From Ruminococcaceae bacterium UBA1447 (lineage in GTDB: Bacteria > Bacillota > Clostridia > Oscillospirales > Acutalibacteraceae), in the NCBI GenBank assembly GCA_002329225.1, contig DCTF01000114.1, positions 1 to 9,285 on the forward strand: 9,285 nt of DNA, read 5' to 3'. Shown here one piece after another: positions 6,854 to 9,285 of the stretch. The translations under genes were made by a program, and so were the position numbers. The notes below the pieces were generated by a model. The model was not told the origin of the DNA. It saw only the letters and a program-made list of their open reading frames with translations, and made no database searches. How positions within the stretch are numbered: the stretch's first letter is position 1; each line of letters begins with the position of its first letter.

Positions 6854-7633
6854 TTAATCTTTAAGTTCAACTTTATAATAAGCGTTCCACAGTTTGCCGG
6901 TCAGGTAGAACCGGTTGCCTTTGATATGGGCGATGCCGTTGAGTGTCGCATTCGAGTTTTCGTGAGAAATATCTGCCGGGAAGTCCGTAGTATACACTTT
7001 AACAATCTTAAATGTTTTGGGGTCTATTTTTACAATATCTTTGGTTTGCCAAATGTTGGCGTAAATGTGGCCGTTGGCAAATTCCAGCTCGTTTAGTTTG
7101 ACAACGGGATTGCCGTCACGGTCAACAACCGTATGTTCCGAAATTACCTCAAAGGTTCCCGGCGCTCTGTATTTCAGTTTAGCCGTTCCGTCCGACTGAA
7201 TGAGGTTTGTGCCGTCATAACATATTCCCCAGCCTTCGCCTTCATATCTGTGCGTCCTTATGACCTCAAAGGTCTGAGGGTCACGCACATAGCAAAGGCC
7301 CTCCCGCCAGGTAAGCTGAAACAGTTCATCCTTCGCTACGGTGATTCCCTCGCCGAACTCGTCGGAGGGCAGATTCTTTTTTGCGTTGAACTTTCCTTCG
7401 TTTAAAATTCCGATCATGGAACTGCCGTATCTACCCGTGGCGCAAATAAGTTCTTTATCATTCATCTCCAAACCTTGAATAAAAAGAGAGTCGGAAAGAG
7501 GAATTTCTTCCTTAACAACTACCGTGCCCCGATATTCCGCAGCAGTTTCCGGCCAAAAATAATGACCGGCTAAAAAAGCAAGACTTAGCAAAACAATGCC
7601 TGCCAATGCAAAAATGACTGCTCTCTTTTTCAA
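6854..7633 (-). CDS. Membrane-anchored glutaminyl cyclase family protein (plant/bacterial glutamine cyclotransferase fold)
   Basis: The family (five-bladed beta-propeller, papaya type) converts N-terminal glutamine of peptides to pyroglutamate. The 259-residue product has an N-terminal KKR and a hydrophobic stretch at about 6-25 with no lipobox cysteine, so it is probably an uncleaved signal anchor with the propeller outside the membrane. Family motifs follow in order: FIQGLE 51-56, FGEGIT 93-98, QLTW 106-109, GEGWGI 132-137, SDGT 147-150, LNELEF 180-185, YANIWQTKDIVKIDP 191-205, LNGIA 231-235, TGKLW 245-249. In plant and bacterial homologues I recall, the second strand reads LYE(S/G)TGLYGxSS followed by VR or LR; here it is LICATGRYGSSMIG, so the glutamate is C64 and the arginine is lost. 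Activity is therefore uncertain. The start is TTG at 7631-7633 with GAGGTGA upstream; an in-frame stop lies just before it. It diverges from the HAD gene. Confidence 0.87.
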   Translation of the reverse strand: MKKRAVIFALAGIVLLSLAFLAGHYFWPETAAEYRGTVVVKEEIPLSDSLFIQGLEMNDKELICATGRYGSSMIGILNEGKFNAKKNLPSDEFGEGITVAKDELFQLTWREGLCYVRDPQTFEVIRTHRYEGEGWGICYDGTNLIQSDGTAKLKYRAPGTFEVISEHTVVDRDGNPVVKLNELEFANGHIYANIWQTKDIVKIDPKTFKIVKVYTTDFPADISHENSNATLNGIAHIKGNRFYLTGKLWNAYYKVELKD

Positions 7634-7640
7634 AATGAAG

Positions 7641-7647
7641 TCACCTC
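7641..7647 (-). promoter_or_regulatory. Ribosome binding site for a TTG start
   Basis: The minus strand reads GAGGTGA, seven bases before the TTG at 7631-7633. An in-frame TGA overlaps this site, so no upstream start is possible and the next internal methionine (residue 57) would remove the membrane segment and the first propeller motif. Confidence 0.8.
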
Positions 7648-7835
7648 AAAATAAGATTGTGTAAAATTTTCCTCGGATTAGCAACACTCTAAACAACAGC
7701 GGCTTTACATTTCGCCAATATTCCCGTAAAGAGTGGCGATAAAACATCGCTTCTGTTATTATATTCGGGAGAGGGTTCGTTTTTTTATCTTAATTTAGAG
7801 CCCGTTGCAGACGAACTTCTCTTTTTTATCTTACC

Positions 7836-7858
7836 TGTGTAAAACATATTTTAACACA
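7836..7858. promoter_or_regulatory. Operator-like near-palindrome upstream of the HAD gene
   Basis: TGTGTAAAA and TTTTAACACA flank a CATA centre, pairing over nine positions with one bulged base. It ends about 28 bp before the ribosome binding site of the HAD gene, where either a repressor site or a short leader hairpin would be expected. The regulator is unknown. Confidence 0.3.
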
Positions 7859-7886
7859 TTATATCCGCCGTATTAAAATAACTTTT

Positions 7887-7892
7887 AGGAGG
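7887..7892 (+). promoter_or_regulatory. Ribosome binding site for the HAD gene TTG start
   Basis: AGGAGG lies ten bases before the TTG at 7903-7905. The start is fixed because the following residues KYDAVLFDFDGT are the normal N-terminus of this family, and no ATG or GTG is available nearby. Confidence 0.8.
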
Positions 7893-7902
7893 ATTTGAGT
7901 CT

Positions 7903-8556
7903 TTGAAGTATGATGCGGTTTTATTTGACTTTGACGGCACAATTGCCGAAACCGGCGAAGGGATTTTTAACGGCATCCGCCGTGCCTTGGAGCTTATGGG
8001 GGTAACGCCCCCGGAAGACGAAAAGCTCCGCTATTTTGTAGGCCCGCCTTTGCAGGAAAGCTTTAGTGTAATCTGCGGTTTTGACAATGAGCAGAGCACG
8101 GAGGCAATCAGGCTCTACCGAGAATATTATGCCGAAACGGGCATTTATGAACTTCACCTTTATGACGGCATGGAACAGCTTTTCAGAAAACTGAAAGACG
8201 CCGGGGTAAAGTTGGCCGTTGCCAGCGCCAAGCCCGAAATTTATTTAAAAAAGATTGTGGAAAGGTTCGGCATGAGTGACCTTTTTGAAGGAATCGCCGG
8301 CACCGATTTAAAAGACCGTCATGCGGATAAATCCGTTATGATTAACCGACTGCTTAAAAATATGGATATAACGGATGTCGGCAGGGTTTTAATGGTGGGC
8401 GACCGTTTTTATGATATTGAAGGGGCTAAAAAAGCGGGCGTTGACAGCGCCGGCGTGCTGTTCGGCTACGGAAGCAGGGAAGAACTTGAAAAGGCGGGAG
8501 CGGATTTTTTGGTTAATAATACAGATGAATTATTTGATATTGTTTTAGGCAATTAA
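7903..8556 (+). CDS. HAD superfamily phosphatase, phosphoglycolate phosphatase type (subfamily IA)
   Basis: A soluble 217-residue Mg-dependent phosphohydrolase. All four HAD motifs are present: motif I DFDGT with nucleophile D9 and acid/base D11, motif II serine S108 in AVASAKP, motif III lysine K143 in HADKS, and motif IV MVGDRFYDIEGAKKAG with D167 and D171. Residues about 15-80 form the helical cap of the C1 type, which selects the substrate. The closest families I can name are Gph-like phosphoglycolate phosphatases and the related Firmicute 5'-nucleotidase/phosphatase group; the motifs fix the chemistry but not the substrate. The FGYGSREELEKAGAD segment (187-201) is typical of this group. 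It starts with TTG behind AGGAGG, diverges from the glutaminyl cyclase homologue, and precedes the VanY-like gene by 57 bp on the same strand, possibly as an operon, since no clear terminator separates them. Confidence 0.93.
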   Translation: MKYDAVLFDFDGTIAETGEGIFNGIRRALELMGVTPPEDEKLRYFVGPPLQESFSVICGFDNEQSTEAIRLYREYYAETGIYELHLYDGMEQLFRKLKDAGVKLAVASAKPEIYLKKIVERFGMSDLFEGIAGTDLKDRHADKSVMINRLLKNMDITDVGRVLMVGDRFYDIEGAKKAGVDSAGVLFGYGSREELEKAGADFLVNNTDELFDIVLGN

Positions 8557-8600
8557 AAGTGATAAAATTTTCACGGCAAAAATCATATTAAAAATGTAAA

Positions 8601-8607
8601 GGGAGAG
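8601..8607 (+). promoter_or_regulatory. Ribosome binding site for a GTG start
   Basis: GGGAGAG lies six bases before GTG at 8614-8616. No other start codon of the common types occurs in frame between the upstream in-frame stop (8563-8565) and this GTG. Confidence 0.75.
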
Positions 8608-8613
8608 AATAAA

Positions 8614-9285
8614 GTGGCAGAAAATCGTCCCGGCAGACGCAAAACGGAACACTTCGGAAGAAAGGTTGTCTTTTTTCTAGGCATTGTTTTAGCAGTAATT
8701 TTTGTGGCGTTCTTTTTTAAGAACCCGCTGAGTAATAACGAAGATACGGTTTCGATTACAACCACAACCGGTTCGGAGCAAACAAGCGATACTACCGAAG
8801 CGGAAGAAAGCGAAACCGAAAGTGAAACAACAACACAAACTACCACACGAATCGCCACAAGCGCCACATCTACAACCGCAAAAGAGGCCGATGTCACCGT
8901 TTCGCCGGAAAGCCTGTTTTATGAGGCGGAACTTCCGATGTTGATTAATGCAAGCCATGCTTTGCCCTCAAATTACAAGCCCGATCTTGTTTCAATAGGC
9001 AACGGCTTTTCTTTGGAACGCAGGGCGGCGGCCGCCTGGGGTGCATTAAAGACTGCGGCTGCAAAAGACGGGGTTTCTATTTGGGCAATTTCAGCATACA
9101 GGAGCATCGAAAAACAACAGTCGCTTTTTGACAACGGTGTTAAAAAGCGCATGAATAACGGCATGTCCAAGCAGGAGGCTGAAATAGAAACCGCAAAATG
9201 GATAGCTTACCCCGGCAAGAGTGAGCACAACTCCGGTTTTGCAGTGGATGTAAACGAAGTAAACGAATCTTTTGAAAACACAAAA
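8614..9285 (+). CDS. VanY-like D-alanyl-D-alanine carboxypeptidase (peptidase family M15B), N-terminal part
   Basis: A zinc peptidase that in this family removes the terminal D-Ala from peptidoglycan pentapeptides outside the cell. 224 codons are visible and the frame runs off the right edge. A short basic N-terminus (RPGRRK, then GRK) is followed by one hydrophobic segment at about 18-35, giving an N-in, C-out anchor. Residues 47-90 are a low-complexity linker of Thr, Ser and Glu that probably spans the wall. The catalytic domain starts near 100: ISAYRSIEKQQSLF (159-172) matches the family S(G/A)YRS...Q..LF motif, and PGKSEHNSGFAVDV (200-213) is the zinc signature with H205 and D212 as ligands. 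The catalytic Glu and the last zinc histidine would lie beyond the window. No Van resistance partners are visible, so a housekeeping wall-trimming role is more likely than glycopeptide resistance. GTG start behind GGGAGAG, 57 bp after the HAD gene. Confidence 0.92.
   Translation, partial: MAENRPGRRKTEHFGRKVVFFLGIVLAVIFVAFFFKNPLSNNEDTVSITTTTGSEQTSDTTEAEESETESETTTQTTTRIATSATSTTAKEADVTVSPESLFYEAELPMLINASHALPSNYKPDLVSIGNGFSLERRAAAAWGALKTAAAKDGVSIWAISAYRSIEKQQSLFDNGVKKRMNNGMSKQEAEIETAKWIAYPGKSEHNSGFAVDVNEVNESFENTK

Larger units (their letters stand above)
7634..7902. other. Divergent intergenic region with inverted and direct repeats
   Basis: 269 bp between two divergently transcribed genes, with no plausible coding frame. 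It contains TTCCCG/CGGGAG arms (7721-7726, 7766-7771) enclosing a GCGAT-AAAAC-ATCGC hairpin (7736-7750), a long-range stem GTTCGT (7775-7780) with ACGAAC (7811-7816) that extends through AGAG/CTCT with one bulge, two copies of the 12-mer TTTTTTATCTTA (7781-7792 and 7822-7833, 41 bp apart), and a near-palindrome at 7836-7858. For the minus-strand gene a -35/-10 pair TTGCTA and CACAAT with 17 bp between is possible; no strong plus-strand promoter stands out. It must carry both promoters. Confidence 0.6.

Noticed and set aside
8558..8573. GTGATAAAATTTTCAC near-palindrome between the HAD and VanY-like genes as a terminator
   Set aside because: The stem is short and AT-rich and is not followed by a T-run; more likely the two genes are read together.
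8583..8897. Val/Ser-rich minus-strand frame that looks like a membrane protein
   Set aside because: It is the antisense reading of the Thr/Ser-rich linker and membrane segment of the VanY-like gene; the hydrophobic look comes from complementing Thr codons.
8614..9285. VanY-like gene as part of a vancomycin resistance cluster
   Set aside because: No VanH, VanA-type ligase, VanX or VanRS genes are near; D,D-carboxypeptidases of this family are common housekeeping proteins in Firmicutes.

Overview
The window looks like chromosomal DNA of a Gram-positive, low-to-mid-GC bacterium, most likely a Clostridia-type Firmicute. This is inferred from the strong purine-rich ribosome binding sites, the frequent TTG and GTG starts, AT-rich intergenic DNA with sigma-A-type promoters, and the protein sequences (an ArgJ-type arginine pathway and a VanY-type peptidase with a single N-terminal membrane segment). 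I see no sign of recent transfer, no mobile element, no CRISPR array and no RNA gene.

Left part (1-4372, minus strand): an arginine biosynthesis operon transcribed right to left in the order argG, argH, argC, argJ. argJ runs off the left edge. Together these enzymes recycle the acetyl group (ArgJ), reduce N-acetylglutamyl phosphate (ArgC) and convert citrulline to arginine (ArgG, ArgH). A promoter with a perfect TATAAT box lies just upstream of argG, with an AT-rich palindrome in its spacer that could be part of an ArgR operator.

Middle (4373-6853, minus strand): tryptophanyl-tRNA synthetase (trpS), closed by a clear intrinsic terminator. Upstream of it, 52 bp away and probably co-transcribed, is a PLP-dependent class I/II aminotransferase of the 2-aminoadipate/aromatic type. 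A plausible promoter and a GC-rich hairpin fill the gap before the next gene.

Right part (6854-9285): a membrane-anchored protein of the plant/bacterial glutaminyl cyclase family (minus strand) diverges from a HAD phosphatase of the phosphoglycolate phosphatase type and a VanY-like D,D-carboxypeptidase (plus strand, running off the right edge). All three use non-ATG starts (TTG, TTG, GTG). The 269-bp divergent intergenic region carries several inverted and direct repeats.

Most of the window is ordinary housekeeping metabolism, and I do not see a new multi-gene system. The points most worth a second look are the glutaminyl cyclase homologue, in which the glutamate normally found in the LYE(S/G)TG motif appears to be a cysteine, and the structured DNA between it and the HAD gene.
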